Shown: in pieces, positions 48,884 to 59,701 of the stretch | Layout: each line of letters begins with the position of its first letter | Numbering within the stretch: position 1 is the stretch's first letter | Made by a program: the position numbers and the translations under genes | The notes under the pieces: model-generated | Database searches by the model: none | What the model was told of the DNA's origin: nothing | What the model saw: only the letters and a program-made list of their open reading frames with translations | DNA from: Deinococcus aerius | Lineage (GTDB): Bacteria; Deinococcota; Deinococci; Deinococcales; Deinococcaceae | Assembly (NCBI RefSeq): GCF_002897375.1 | Contig: NZ_BFAG01000014.1 | Location: forward strand, 70,612-134,611 | Reading direction: 5' to 3' | Length of the DNA stretch: 64,000 nt

Positions 48884-49183
48884 TCAGAGCCGACCTACCG
48901 CGGCAGAAGCAGGCGCATCCTCCTGGGCAGTCGTCTGGGAAGTGGCACCGAACAACTCGTCCTCCAACGCTTCGACGCTGAGCCCCAGTCTACGGGCCAG
49001 GTCTTCCATCTTTTCGTTGAAGGCGCTCTGCGCTTCCCGAATCCTGGCAGAGTTTGCGACCGCGACAGGGGTGTAAAAGCCGATGGGCTTCCCGTGCCGC
49101 TCAATGACGAAAGGCTCCCCACCCGCCAGAAGCTGCGTCGCCTTGTCCTTGAACTCCTTGATCCCCACTCGCTTTACGGCCAT
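48884..49183 (-). CDS. Phd/YefM-type antitoxin
   Basis: 99 residues. The N-terminal DNA-binding part MAVKRVGIKEFKDKATQLLA, then GGEPFVIERHGKPIGFYTPV is typical of Phd/YefM antitoxins. The C-terminus (KMEDLARRLGLSVEALEDEL) should bind and block the toxin. A promoter TTGCGC-18-TATACT lies upstream at 49210-49239. It forms a type II pair with the PIN gene, and its N-domain would repress the pair. Confidence 0.85.
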   Translation of the reverse strand: MAVKRVGIKEFKDKATQLLAGGEPFVIERHGKPIGFYTPVAVANSARIREAQSAFNEKMEDLARRLGLSVEALEDELFGATSQTTAQEDAPASAAVGRL

Positions 49184-49209
49184 GCTGGACCTCCCCCAAA
49201 GTGGACACC

Positions 49210-49239
49210 AGTATAGTCAGAATCAGCAATGGGGCGCAA
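49210..49239 (-). promoter_or_regulatory. Promoter of the Phd-PIN pair
   Basis: TTGCGC (49234-49239), 18 bases, TATACT (49210-49215). Confidence 0.5.
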
Positions 49240-49260
49240 TGGATCGGTTTGGGGCGTTCC

Positions 49261-49608
49261 CTATGACGTGATCTCCACAATGGGTTCGCCTGCCAGAAGC
49301 AATTGATGAGCCTGCACGAAGTTTCGGCCAAAAATTTCCATCAGCCGCGCCTTGCTGGTGTTCCCGCAGGTCACGTAAAGGAGCCTTGGTGGGGGCCCGA
49401 GACGCACCAGGCGCTCCAGAAAATCTGCGTCCTTGGAAACCATCACCACGCCCGCCGCTCGTGCCGCCTGGAAGATCACCTCGTCCTCAGCATTCCGGTA
49501 GCCCAGGTACGCCACGCTGTAAGCCTCCACGCCGAAGGTCGCGGTCAGCCAGGGAGCCAGGGCGGGCGGCAACTGCGCGTCAATCCAGTAGACGAGGGTT
49601 TCCGCCAT
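49261..49608 (-). CDS. DUF5615 PIN-like toxin
   Basis: 115 residues from ATG 49608; a GTG at 49620 overlaps the antitoxin gene. PIN-like acids are visible in YWIDAQLPPALAPWL, AYLGYRNAEDEVIFQAARAA and VMVSKDADFLERLV. This family (DUF5615, Mut7-C-like) is usually the toxin of DUF433 pairs. It lies 4 bases after the DUF433 gene, confirming the module. RNase activity is assumed from the fold. Confidence 0.85.
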   Translation of the reverse strand: MAETLVYWIDAQLPPALAPWLTATFGVEAYSVAYLGYRNAEDEVIFQAARAAGVVMVSKDADFLERLVRLGPPPRLLYVTCGNTSKARLMEIFGRNFVQAHQLLLAGEPIVEITS

Positions 49609-49612
49609 CCGC

Positions 49613-49834
49613 TCAGGCACTCAGGCGCGGGTGGTTAACGTACCGCGAGGCCCAGAGCAACGCCGCGTGAATGTCCTCGCGCTCCAGGTCCGGGTAGTCG
49701 CTTAAAATCTCGTCCACTTCCACGCCCGCGCCGAGCAGGTCCAGCACATCGCTCACCCGAATTCGCATTCCACGGATGCACGGACGACCACCGCACTGCA
49801 AGGGGTTGACGGTGATGCGGTCGAGGAGGGTCAT
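49613..49834 (-). CDS. DUF433 antitoxin
   Basis: 73 residues. Full DUF433 pattern: RITVNPLQCGGRPCIRGMRI, RVSDVLDLLGAGVEVDEILS, DYPDLEREDIHAALLWASRY. The helix-turn-helix core binds DNA, and the product is the antitoxin of the DUF433-DUF5615 pair. A broken second copy of the same gene lies just upstream (49844-49921). Confidence 0.9.
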   Translation of the reverse strand: MTLLDRITVNPLQCGGRPCIRGMRIRVSDVLDLLGAGVEVDEILSDYPDLEREDIHAALLWASRYVNHPRLSA

Positions 49835-49843
49835 GGGGAGAGT

Positions 49844-49921
49844 TTAGCCCGCTCCCAGCCCCTCCAGCACATCCCTCACCCAAATCCGCATCCCGCGAAT
49901 GCAGGGGCGCCCGCCGCTCAC
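49844..49921 (-). pseudogene. Truncated DUF433 antitoxin copy
   Basis: Reads VSGGRPCIRGMRIWVRDVLE then GLGAG and a stop, matching residues 13-37 of the intact antitoxin gene next door. Its N-terminal part is missing and is replaced by the promoter of the low-GC Sel1 gene, so the copy ends exactly at the foreign DNA border. Confidence 0.75.
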
Positions 49922-49927
49922 CTAACG

Positions 49928-49933
49928 TATAAT
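49928..49933 (+). promoter_or_regulatory. -10 hexamer of a probable leaderless promoter (Sel1 gene)
   Basis: TATAAT, a perfect consensus, 7 bases before ATG 49941. Confidence 0.65.
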
Positions 49934-49940
49934 TCCGTGA

Positions 49941-50585
49941 ATGGCTAAACCTATCGATGTTCTAGTTGAAAAGGCAAATCGGATTATGGATGGAACACAC
50001 CAGGGTCTGGAGGATTGGAGAGATGCGCTTCAGATATATGAGCAGGCTGGAAGCATGGGGTCTGGTGAGGCATTCTTTAGGTTAGGCCAAATGTACGATT
50101 TTGGGAAGGGACCTAAACAAAATATTGAAAAGGCAATCGCTAACTATAAGAAGGCAGCGCAGTTAGGAGAGGCAAAAGCATATGCTGGCTTGGTAACTAT
50201 CTATGGTCATTTAAAAGACTATCAGAACGGTAGAAAAATATTTTCTTTGCTGCTCACTGAAACCACAAAGCCAATATCTGAGAAAAGGACTGTGGACCTT
50301 GTTGCGTGTTTCATTTCGTATGTTGCAGTAATGAGATTCCCGGATTCCCTAGATAAAGAACTCGCGTTACGAGGATTACCGTATGCAATGCGTGGGGCCA
50401 AGGACATGCTAGGCTTAGCTAGAGTGACAGGGATAAGGTTGGGCGGCGATATGGTCGCAGGATTTAAGACGGTTTATAGTCTTTCTCAGTCGTACTTAGG
50501 GAAGAACGAGAAGTTAGACGAGCAGATTGCTTCATTTCAAAACGAACTTACATCCTATCTTTCTTCTAACAGACAGACGCAGTGA
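49941..50585 (+). CDS. Low-GC Sel1/TPR-like repeat protein
   Basis: 214 residues. One clear Sel1-like repeat: EAFFRLGQMYDFGKGPKQNI then EKAIANYKKAAQLGEAKAYA, flanked by further helical pairs. No signal peptide or membrane segment. Codon use is AT-rich, clearly unlike the surrounding genes, so recent transfer is likely. It sits between a truncated DUF433 gene and carB. Sel1 repeats bind proteins; no activity can be assigned. Confidence 0.75.
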   Translation: MAKPIDVLVEKANRIMDGTHQGLEDWRDALQIYEQAGSMGSGEAFFRLGQMYDFGKGPKQNIEKAIANYKKAAQLGEAKAYAGLVTIYGHLKDYQNGRKIFSLLLTETTKPISEKRTVDLVACFISYVAVMRFPDSLDKELALRGLPYAMRGAKDMLGLARVTGIRLGGDMVAGFKTVYSLSQSYLGKNEKLDEQIASFQNELTSYLSSNRQTQ

Positions 50586-50769
50586 ATAGGACTGAATTGT
50601 TCGTTAAAGCTATTTTAAATGGTTTATCGGTGTAAGAAAGCGTTCTTAAGGCTGCGCTGCCAATAAAGCTGAAACTTCTACTCCAACTCGTATCCTGACT
50701 CGGCGCCTGCATACTCATACACTCAACCCCACCCCCTCCCCCCTCCCCGTGCCATACTCCCTCCCTGGA

Positions 50770-53859
<3,090 letters not shown>

Positions 53860-53880
53860 GAGTAAACAGAAACGACAGAT

Positions 53881-53904
53881 AGGGAGGAGTAAAACTCCTT
53901 CCCT
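53881..53904. terminator. Hairpin between carB and the convergent unknown gene
   Basis: AGGGAGGAGT, AAA, ACTCCTTCCCT with one bulged base. It lies in the 47-base gap between convergent genes and could serve both. Confidence 0.55.
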
Positions 53905-53906
53905 GC

Positions 53907-55238
53907 TTACTTGTAATCAAAGGGATTAAAGTGGGTTACGCCATCCTCGCGCGCCCACTCCCAGGGACGCGGGTGAGCCCCGGGACTGGGATCACTATTT
54001 TTTTGCCTCACACCATTATCAACACTTTCCTTCCTCGGATTGTCCTTGTAGTCCGTTTTACTTGAAGGACGTGCGCCTAAACTACTTTCTAAGATACTCA
54101 AACTAATTCCTGGTACAGATTTCAACATGTTGTATAACGCTTCTCGCGTTAATATCTTTCCAGACCGCTCTGGCTTGCGCTCATAATTTACGGGAAGGGT
54201 AGTTATTTTACGAATAAAAAACAAAACATCAAAGAATTCTCCATGTCTACTAAATAATAGAGTAGAACCGCCTAGAAGTTTTCCATCTATAAATATTTGG
54301 TACGCGACTATAGTTTGTTGAGAATCTGGAGCAGGAGCAGCGACTTTCATATTAGAGATTCCCGAAAAAACACTTTGAGGAGCAGAAAAATAACTTTGAT
54401 CCCTTAACCAAACTTCAAGATGCGCGGGATTGAATGGAATTGTTGTTCCATTGACGCATCCATTCTTAGTTCGCACGGAGACTAGTTGTCGCCCGAAACC
54501 GTCTGTCAAAATCTCGACCAGCCGATTACACTGCTGCTTACTATCGAAACAAATAGGACGACCTCCGAGCTGCCGACCATAGATGAAAATATGGGCACAC
54601 CATTTTATATTAGCAACTCGCTCCTGTTTACACAATTTGTTTTGAGCGTTGACATCTGTATCAGAGTTCTTTTGGGGGATGCCTCTTTTATTACCTACAT
54701 CTTTCTTCTTTGAGGGCTGAAGCTTAGACTGATTCAAAATTTGAATAAATTTTGACTCCTCACTCTGTACCAGGAGTGTGTAGTTCGAAGCAAATTCAGA
54801 TAGTACTTTTTGAATACCTTGATCGTCTATGGATAGCGATTCGCTGGAGAGCAGAATCTGGATTGACCCAAAACAAGAAGCTAACTCCTCAGAGCTAAAC
54901 TCTTGATCAAGATGTCTTTTGCTTAACTCGATAGCTCTAGTTTTCCATACTTCACGGAGTCTAATTAGTTCTTCACAAAATTTTACGATCTCAACTTGAG
55001 TCTCTAAAATCTTTTTTCCACTGATAGTACCTTGGCTTTGATGCCACTTGCGCGCCTGCTCAAAAAGTATAAGATACTCCTCCTGAGCTTGTTGCAAGCA
55101 TAGGCAGTGCCCTAGTGTGGTATGCGCGCTTCGCTTCAAAGCCTGACGTATTACTTCACGCCCCAACCGCACTCGCCCCAGATCAGGTGTTGCCGTGAAC
55201 TGCTTGAGTTGAGCTATGCGTTTGGGGCGACTCGACAT
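53907..55238 (-). CDS. Low-GC protein of unknown function with internal repeat
   Basis: 443 residues; I do not recognise the family. The gene is strongly AT-rich compared with its neighbours, a sign of transfer. Residues 1-170 are helical (LKQFTATPDLGRVRLGREVI, VEIVKFCEELIRLREVWKTR), 175-205 a Lys/Ser/Asn linker, and the C-terminal half holds two related units: HIFIYGRQLGGRPICFDSK near 216 and QIFIDGKLLGGSTLLFSR near 314. No catalytic motif is evident. ATG 55238 has TATAGT 5 bases upstream. Its place next to toxin-antitoxin and nucleotidyltransferase cassettes makes a defence role possible, but there is no direct evidence. Confidence 0.7.
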   Translation of the reverse strand: MSSRPKRIAQLKQFTATPDLGRVRLGREVIRQALKRSAHTTLGHCLCLQQAQEEYLILFEQARKWHQSQGTISGKKILETQVEIVKFCEELIRLREVWKTRAIELSKRHLDQEFSSEELASCFGSIQILLSSESLSIDDQGIQKVLSEFASNYTLLVQSEESKFIQILNQSKLQPSKKKDVGNKRGIPQKNSDTDVNAQNKLCKQERVANIKWCAHIFIYGRQLGGRPICFDSKQQCNRLVEILTDGFGRQLVSVRTKNGCVNGTTIPFNPAHLEVWLRDQSYFSAPQSVFSGISNMKVAAPAPDSQQTIVAYQIFIDGKLLGGSTLLFSRHGEFFDVLFFIRKITTLPVNYERKPERSGKILTREALYNMLKSVPGISLSILESSLGARPSSKTDYKDNPRKESVDNGVRQKNSDPSPGAHPRPWEWAREDGVTHFNPFDYK

Positions 55239-55243
55239 GGACC

Positions 55244-55249
55244 ACTATA
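55244..55249 (-). promoter_or_regulatory. -10 hexamer of a probable leaderless promoter (unknown gene)
   Basis: TATAGT, 5 bases before ATG 55238. Confidence 0.5.
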
Positions 55250-55304
55250 TGCAGATCAGCCGTACTCGTGTGTGCGAATTTGCGGCTCAACCTGCACGCC
55301 TCTG

Positions 55305-55360
55305 CCCCGGCACAGGCCGCAGCTCCAGACGGTGGGGGTGGGGTAGGGGTGGGGTGGGGG
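55305..55360. repeat. G-rich direct repeat, copy 1
   Basis: Begins CCCCGGCACAGGCCGCAGC and runs into many G-runs (GGGGGTGGGGTAGGGGTGGG). Nearly the same sequence recurs at 55956-56009, so the two copies bracket the small gene and nucleotidyltransferase pair. The G-runs could form quadruplexes. Confidence 0.7.
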
Positions 55361-55384
55361 CAAGGGGTGTGGGAGAATAGAGCT

Positions 55385-55576
55385 GTGAGATTCGTCCGCA
55401 CCATCCAAGCCACGACCCGCGAGGAGGCCGAACGCGCCGACCGGGAAGCGAACTGGGCCAAGACCCCTCAGGAGCGGCTGGCCGAGGTGGAGTTCCTGCG
55501 CGCTCAGAGGTATCCCGGTGGAGTTGCCCCCAGATTTCAGCGAGTTCTTGAGATTGCTCAGCGCCCACGGGGTTGA
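55385..55576 (+). CDS. Small partner protein of the nucleotidyltransferase cassette
   Basis: 63 residues from GTG 55385. The text IQATTREEAERADREANWAK, TPQERLAEVEFLRAQRYPGG, RFQRVLEIAQRPRG is that of short proteins commonly encoded just before minimal nucleotidyltransferase genes. They are thought to be antitoxin-like, though this is not proven. It overlaps the next gene by 59 bases in another frame. Confidence 0.7.
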   Translation: MRFVRTIQATTREEAERADREANWAKTPQERLAEVEFLRAQRYPGGVAPRFQRVLEIAQRPRG

Positions 55577-55955
55577 GTACCTGCTGGTGGGCGGGTACGC
55601 CGTGGGAGCGCACGGCTTCCCCCGGTACACAGGCGATCTTGACATCTTCTACCGACTGGGCGAGGAAAACTCGACGCGGCTGGCGGCGGCCCTGACGGAG
55701 TTCGCTCTCCCCGTCGGGGCGTCCGAGTTGAACAGACCGAACGTCCTGATTCGCATGGGCGTGAAACCTATGATGCTGGAGCTGATGAACGAGATTAGCG
55801 GCGTGACCTTCGAGCAGGCGTGGCAAAACCGGGTCACGTGGCGGCTGGAGGGGTTGGACGTGCCGCTGATTTCCCTGGCCGACCTGCGGACGAACAAGCG
55901 AGCAGCGGGGCGGCATAAGGACCTTGCAGACCTGGAGGAATTGCCGGAAGTCTAG
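55518..55955 (+). CDS. Nucleotidyltransferase-like protein (DUF6036/AbiEii-type)
   Basis: 145 residues from GTG 55518. Minimal nucleotidyltransferase pattern: GVEYLLVGGYAVGAHGFPRY, the acidic pair in TGDLDIFYRLGEENSTRL, and LISLADLRTNKRAAGRHKDL at the end. Related proteins act in toxin-antitoxin or abortive-infection systems such as AbiE. With the small gene just before it, it forms a two-gene cassette bracketed by G-rich direct repeats. The target nucleotide or RNA is unknown. Confidence 0.8.
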   Translation: MELPPDFSEFLRLLSAHGVEYLLVGGYAVGAHGFPRYTGDLDIFYRLGEENSTRLAAALTEFALPVGASELNRPNVLIRMGVKPMMLELMNEISGVTFEQAWQNRVTWRLEGLDVPLISLADLRTNKRAAGRHKDLADLEELPEV

Positions 55956-56009
55956 CCCCAGCGCGGGCCGCAGCGACAGGTGGTGGGTCTGGGCGGGGTG
56001 GGGTGGGGG
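55956..56009. repeat. G-rich direct repeat, copy 2
   Basis: Begins CCCCAGCGCGGGCCGCAGC directly after the nucleotidyltransferase stop and ends in GGGCGGGGTGGGGTGGGGG. A third, more divergent match (GCAGAGGCCACAGCTACAGA) lies near 56107 inside the next gene. Confidence 0.7.
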
Positions 56010-56057
56010 AAGCAGAGGTAAGGAGGACAGGCCACAGTAGGCACGTCCTCCTCCTGT

Positions 56058-56639
56058 TTATTCCTCGTCCCACCACCGTTGTCGCGGCTTGTCGCGGTAC
56101 TTCTCGGCACGGCAGAGGCCACAGCTACAGACCGTGTTGTTCTTGCTGGCCTGACCGGGCACCCTGTACCACCAGGCCCAGACGGGTTTGGGACGCCATT
56201 CACCCGCGTAGGCGTAGCGGAGCCTGCGGCGGATGTAGCGCCCGCGCTGATGACGGAGCACCGCTCTCGAATGCCGTTTTTGCTTGATGAATTCACCCCA
56301 TGCGTCGCGGGTGAAGTTGGGCTGGGCAGACCCCGGACCTGCTAGGCGGGGCGTTTCAGGCTGCCAGCCCGCGACGCATGGAGCACGGAACGGGAGACGG
56401 AGTGGGCATAGGAAGAGGATACGCCGCTCTGACTGCCACACCTGGCCGGGCATGGCCTGTTCGGCGACGGCTCGCAGCTTCAGGTCGAAGGTCATGAGTT
56501 GCACGCCCAGCGGGGAGACGGCCTGGGCGGCGGCAAAGTGAACGGCGTCGAAGGCTCGGAGGCCACAGCCTCGTTCCGGCTGGCAAGGGCGTGAGTCGTT
56601 CAGGGAGGCAACGAGCGCGGCGGGGAGGGGCACCGTCAT
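56058..56639 (-). pseudogene. Composite remnant: PIN toxin C-terminus joined to a CxCGxC small protein
   Basis: The frame of 193 residues joins two unrelated parts. Residues 1-75 (CGLRAFDAVHFAAAQAVSPL, then GVQLMTFDLKLRAVAEQAMP) are the C-terminal half of a PIN/VapC toxin, lacking the N-terminal acidic site. Residues 108-193 (RYIRRRLRYAYAGEWRPKPV, then KNNTVCSCGLCRAEKYRDKP) resemble small Arg/Trp/Tyr-rich proteins with a CxCGxC end that are scattered in bacterial accessory DNA. No start codon opens the second part by itself. Whether the join makes a working protein is unknown. Confidence 0.55.
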
Positions 56640-56736
56640 TCGCCTGGCCTAGTCACCCGTCATGCCTTGCATATAGCGGCGGCGCATGGGGCGAGGGCGG
56701 ACAGCTTGAGCCATCCGCCCCCACATCGGATTGGGT

Positions 56737-57852
56737 TCAGCTGCCCGAGGTGCTCGTGTTGGCCGCCGCTGGCCCGCCTACCCGCGAGAACAGAACGACC
56801 GTTAGGCCCCTCGTCTCGTAGGCGCGCACCACAATACGCTCACCGCCCCGCTCGAAGGCCAGCACCGGACCCTCTGGGTAGCCGGGGCCAAGGGTGGTCG
56901 TTCCTGTCTCCCCCGTGGTTCCAGTGGTGCCCGTCGTTCCGGCTGTACCCGTGGTCCCGGTTGCAGCGGTGCCCGTGTCGGTGGTGCCGGTCGTGTCTGT
57001 AGCGGCGGTTCCGGTGTCTGTTGTGCCTGTGGTTCCCGTCGTGGTGCCGGTTGTCCCGGACGTGTCGGCCGTTCCAGTCGTGCCCGCCGTGCCAGTTCCG
57101 GTGGTCGTCGTATCCGTCGTGCCGGTCGTTCCCGTCGTACTCGTGTCGGTCGTGCCCGTGGTTCCGCCCGTTCCCGTCGTGGTGCCGGTCGTTCCAGTAC
57201 CAGCGGCGCTCGTATCGGTCGTCCCGGTTCCGGTGGCGGTGCCCGCCGTCCCCGACGTGTCAGTGGAGTCCGCCGTCCCAGTTCCCGTGGTACTCGTATC
57301 GGGGGTTCCGGTGGTGCCCGTCGTCCCAGCCGTCCCCGTCGTATCCGTCGTTCCGGTCGTGGCCGCGCCCGTCGTGTCGGTCGTGCCCGTGGTGCCAGCG
57401 GTTCCCGACGCCCCGGTTGCTGTCGCCGCGGGAGTCAGAGGTGACGAGGGGTCGACAGCCGTGAAGCCCGCACCCGTGAAGGCCTGGGCATAGGTGTCCA
57501 GGGCATTGGCGACCGAGCCCCGGTAAATGACCGCAGCGCCCGTGAAGGTCCTGACGCTCCGAATCGGCGTGGCGCCCTGGAGGTAGGGCAGTGTCAACTC
57601 GCCCGAGGACAGCGTGAGGGTCGTCTGGGCGGGGAGGGCCTGGGTGGTGGCGCCCGTGGTTGCTGGTGCCGCCGTCTGGTCGGTCGTGGTCTGGGGCGTG
57701 TTCGTCTGGTCGGTCGTCTGACTTGTGCTGGTCTGATCGGTGGTCTGGCCGGTGCTGGTCGTATTGGTTTGATCCGTTGTCTGGGCCGTTGCCAGACCCA
57801 GGGTGAGCAGCAACGTGGCGGTCAGCAGTGTGCGGCTTGCAGGTGTCCTCAT
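56737..57852 (-). CDS. Secreted protein with a long Thr/Gly repeat insert
   Basis: 371 residues from ATG 57852 with GGGGAGGG upstream. A signal peptide ([23 protein letters not shown] end) is followed by a Thr/Gln-rich stretch of TTDQTNT units, a folded segment ([40 protein letters not shown]), then about 170 residues of Thr/Gly/Asp/Ala repeats (TTGTTDTTG type), and a closing strand region ([20 protein letters not shown]). The repeat interrupts one domain. Exported, probably a surface or envelope protein; function unknown. Confidence 0.8.
   Translation of the reverse strand: MRTPASRTLLTATLLLTLGLATAQTTDQTNTTSTGQTTDQTSTSQTTDQTNTPQTTTDQTAAPATTGATTQALPAQTTLTLSSGELTLPYLQGATPIRSVRTFTGAAVIYRGSVANALDTYAQAFTGAGFTAVDPSSPLTPAATATGASGTAGTTGTTDTTGAATTGTTDTTGTAGTTGTTGTPDTSTTGTGTADSTDTSGTAGTATGTGTTDTSAAGTGTTGTTTGTGGTTGTTDTSTTGTTGTTDTTTTGTGTAGTTGTADTSGTTGTTTGTTGTTDTGTAATDTTGTTDTGTAATGTTGTAGTTGTTGTTGETGTTTLGPGYPEGPVLAFERGGERIVVRAYETRGLTVVLFSRVGGPAAANTSTSGS
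56905..57425 (-). repeat. Coding minisatellite for the Thr/Gly repeat
   Basis: About 520 bases of short degenerate units, mostly 9-18 bases, with GTGCCCGTCGT, GGTTCCGG and similar words, coding T-G-T, T-T-G-T-T-D and T-G-T-A-A motifs. Expected to change length by slippage or recombination. Confidence 0.7.
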
Positions 57853-58060
57853 GCTACGCCCTCCCCATCATCGGTGCATTTTTCGGAAGTGAGCGGTGCG
57901 GCGCCTTCCACCCTCTCAGGGCCAGCGTAGACACCCTGGATGTGAACGTGCGGTCACTCCGCCCAGCGTCCCTTTGCACCGAACTCACATCCGCCCACAC
58001 TCCTTTTAAACGCCCTGGGACAATCTCCTCCAAACCTTCAGACTGTCTTCTTGGGCCTAG

Positions 58061-58756
58061 TCATCCCGTTCCCTCCAGCCACGCCAGGGCCGTCCCCACC
58101 ACCTCCCGCGGCACGGTGTGCGGTCCGTGGAATTCGAGGTAGGCCACGTCATAGCCCGCCCCGCGGAGTTCGGGCACGATCACCTGGCTACAGCGGTCGA
58201 TGGGAAGCACCCTGTCCCCGTCGCCGTGTGAGACGAAGATGCGGGGGGCGCCGACCTGCGCGGCGGGGGCCATGAAGCCGGGCGAGAAGGCCAGCAGGTG
58301 GGTGAACAGGTCCCCATTTCCCAGCCCCAGCGAGAGGGCGTAGGAGGCGCCGTCGGAAAAGCCCTCCAGCACGATCCGGCCCGGGTCCACCGCGTACCGC
58401 CCGAATACCCAAGTCAGCGCCCGGTCGATGAACGCCACGTCGGGGCCGTACCCGCCCAGGATTACGTCCCAGGTGCGGCGGCGCGACTCGGGGGCGAGGA
58501 GCAGCAGGCCGTGGGCGTCAGCGTGGTCGAGCAGCGGGGCCAGCGCGTGCCGGGCCTCGCCCCCCGCCCCGTGCAGCATGACGACGAGGGGGAGGGGCTG
58601 GGTGAGCGGAAGACCCTCGGGCACATAGAGCAGGGCGTCACGGCCCCCGTCCAGACCGAGGGCTTGCAGGCCGCGCGCTCCCGAAACCTGAACGCCCTGA
58701 GCTGGTCGCGCGGTGAGTCGGCCCTCCGGTTCCTGTTGTCTTCCTCCCGCCACCAC
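58061..58756 (-). CDS. Alpha/beta-hydrolase, PHB-depolymerase/phospholipase-like esterase
   Basis: About 231 residues. The catalytic Ser is in VLEGFSDGASYALSLGL (GFSDG), the Asp in FVSHGDGDRVLPIDRC and the His in LEFHGPHTVPREV. The oxyanion region is PLVVMLHGAGGEARH. No signal peptide is evident when started at GTG 58756. The true start is uncertain: the text before residue 25 is low-complexity and the frame is open further upstream. Substrate unknown. Confidence 0.75.
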   Translation of the reverse strand: MVAGGRQQEPEGRLTARPAQGVQVSGARGLQALGLDGGRDALLYVPEGLPLTQPLPLVVMLHGAGGEARHALAPLLDHADAHGLLLLAPESRRRTWDVILGGYGPDVAFIDRALTWVFGRYAVDPGRIVLEGFSDGASYALSLGLGNGDLFTHLLAFSPGFMAPAAQVGAPRIFVSHGDGDRVLPIDRCSQVIVPELRGAGYDVAYLEFHGPHTVPREVVGTALAWLEGTG

Positions 58757-58869
58757 AGCCCCCCTCTGCCGTTCGCCCCGGCATTGTCCGGCACCTGGTG
58801 GAGTGGCAGGGACGACCTGGGTGAAGGTGGACTTGAAGTCGGGCACACCTCTGCCTCGGCGCCGCCGCC

Positions 58870-58875
58870 TAGCCT
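58870..58875 (+). promoter_or_regulatory. -10 hexamer of a probable leaderless promoter (small acidic protein)
   Basis: TAGCCT, 5 bases before ATG 58881. Confidence 0.45.
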
Positions 58876-58880
58876 GCGGT

Positions 58881-59072
58881 ATGACCGACAAGGGGAACGA
58901 GGCCGAGCGGATGCAGGAAGCCTACGCCGAGCGTCAGGAGCGCGAGCAGGAGACGGGTATCACGAGCGCCGGGGGTGCGGGCAGCACGGGCACGCCGGGC
59001 AACACCGAGGCGGGCGCGGAGACCACCGACGCGGTGGACGGCGGCGAACGCTCCGGGGCCACCGAGAGCTGA
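58881..59072 (+). CDS. Small hydrophilic Gly/Glu/Thr-rich protein
   Basis: 63 residues, highly charged and low in hydrophobic residues (AERMQEAYAERQEREQETGI, then Gly/Thr-rich GGAGSTGTPGNTEAGAETTD). It looks intrinsically disordered, similar in style to small hydrophilins linked to desiccation tolerance, but I cannot show homology. Leaderless-type start. Confidence 0.6.
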   Translation: MTDKGNEAERMQEAYAERQEREQETGITSAGGAGSTGTPGNTEAGAETTDAVDGGERSGATES

Positions 59073-59128
59073 CGGGCGAGGGACGGGAGGGGGCCGCCCA
59101 CCTGTCCGGGTGCAGCCCCCTCCCCTCC

Positions 59129-59641
59129 TCACCCCAGCAAGTCTCCGATCGCCTGCACGGTGCGCCAATTGCGAACGGTGGCGGGTTGTCGCAGGGGGGC
59201 GAGGTCCAGCCTGCTCTGCCCCAGCCCGTTGGGGGTGTGTAGGTAGAGTTCGCGGCCCGAGCATTCCCAGGTGTCCTCCCCGAAGACGCGGGCGCGCAGG
59301 GCGTGCAGCCGGTCGGGTTCAGGTTCATGGTGCAGGAAGGCGACGTGAACCTTTGTGCCGTCCGCCTCCGCCTGGGCCGGGTAGGGATTGCGGGGAGCGA
59401 GGGTCGCCCATTCCACCGCACTGCGGAGCATCACGTCCACCGGGAAGCCGAAATCCCGCCGGATGGCCCGCTCGATGGCCTCCCGCTCGGGGGACTCGGC
59501 CCCGAAGACGACGTTGCCGCTCTGAACGTACGTCCTGACCTCCGAGAAGCCCAGGCGCTCGAAGGTGGCCCTCAGGTCCTTCATGGGCACCCGGTGGTGG
59601 CCACCCACGTTGATGCCGCGCAGCAGGGCGACGTGTCGCAT
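59129..59641 (-). CDS. DUF1697 protein
   Basis: 170 residues. DUF1697 start VALLRGINVGGHHRVPMKDL, then GFSEVRTYVQSGNVVFG, FPVDVMLRSAVEWATLAPRN and ELYLHTPNGLGQSRL. The family is widespread, cytosolic and uncharacterised; conserved Arg/Asn/His residues are present. It is divergent from the SH3/excalibur gene. Confidence 0.92.
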   Translation of the reverse strand: MRHVALLRGINVGGHHRVPMKDLRATFERLGFSEVRTYVQSGNVVFGAESPEREAIERAIRRDFGFPVDVMLRSAVEWATLAPRNPYPAQAEADGTKVHVAFLHHEPEPDRLHALRARVFGEDTWECSGRELYLHTPNGLGQSRLDLAPLRQPATVRNWRTVQAIGDLLG

Positions 59642-59689
59642 GAACGCATTCTTTCAGACCGCCCGAAGGGAAGGCGCGTCACACCCTGC

Positions 59690-59695
59690 TATCCT
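59690..59695 (+). promoter_or_regulatory. -10 hexamer of a probable leaderless promoter (SH3/excalibur gene)
   Basis: TATCCT, 6 bases before ATG 59702. Confidence 0.5.
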
Positions 59696-59701
59696 CGCCG
59701 G

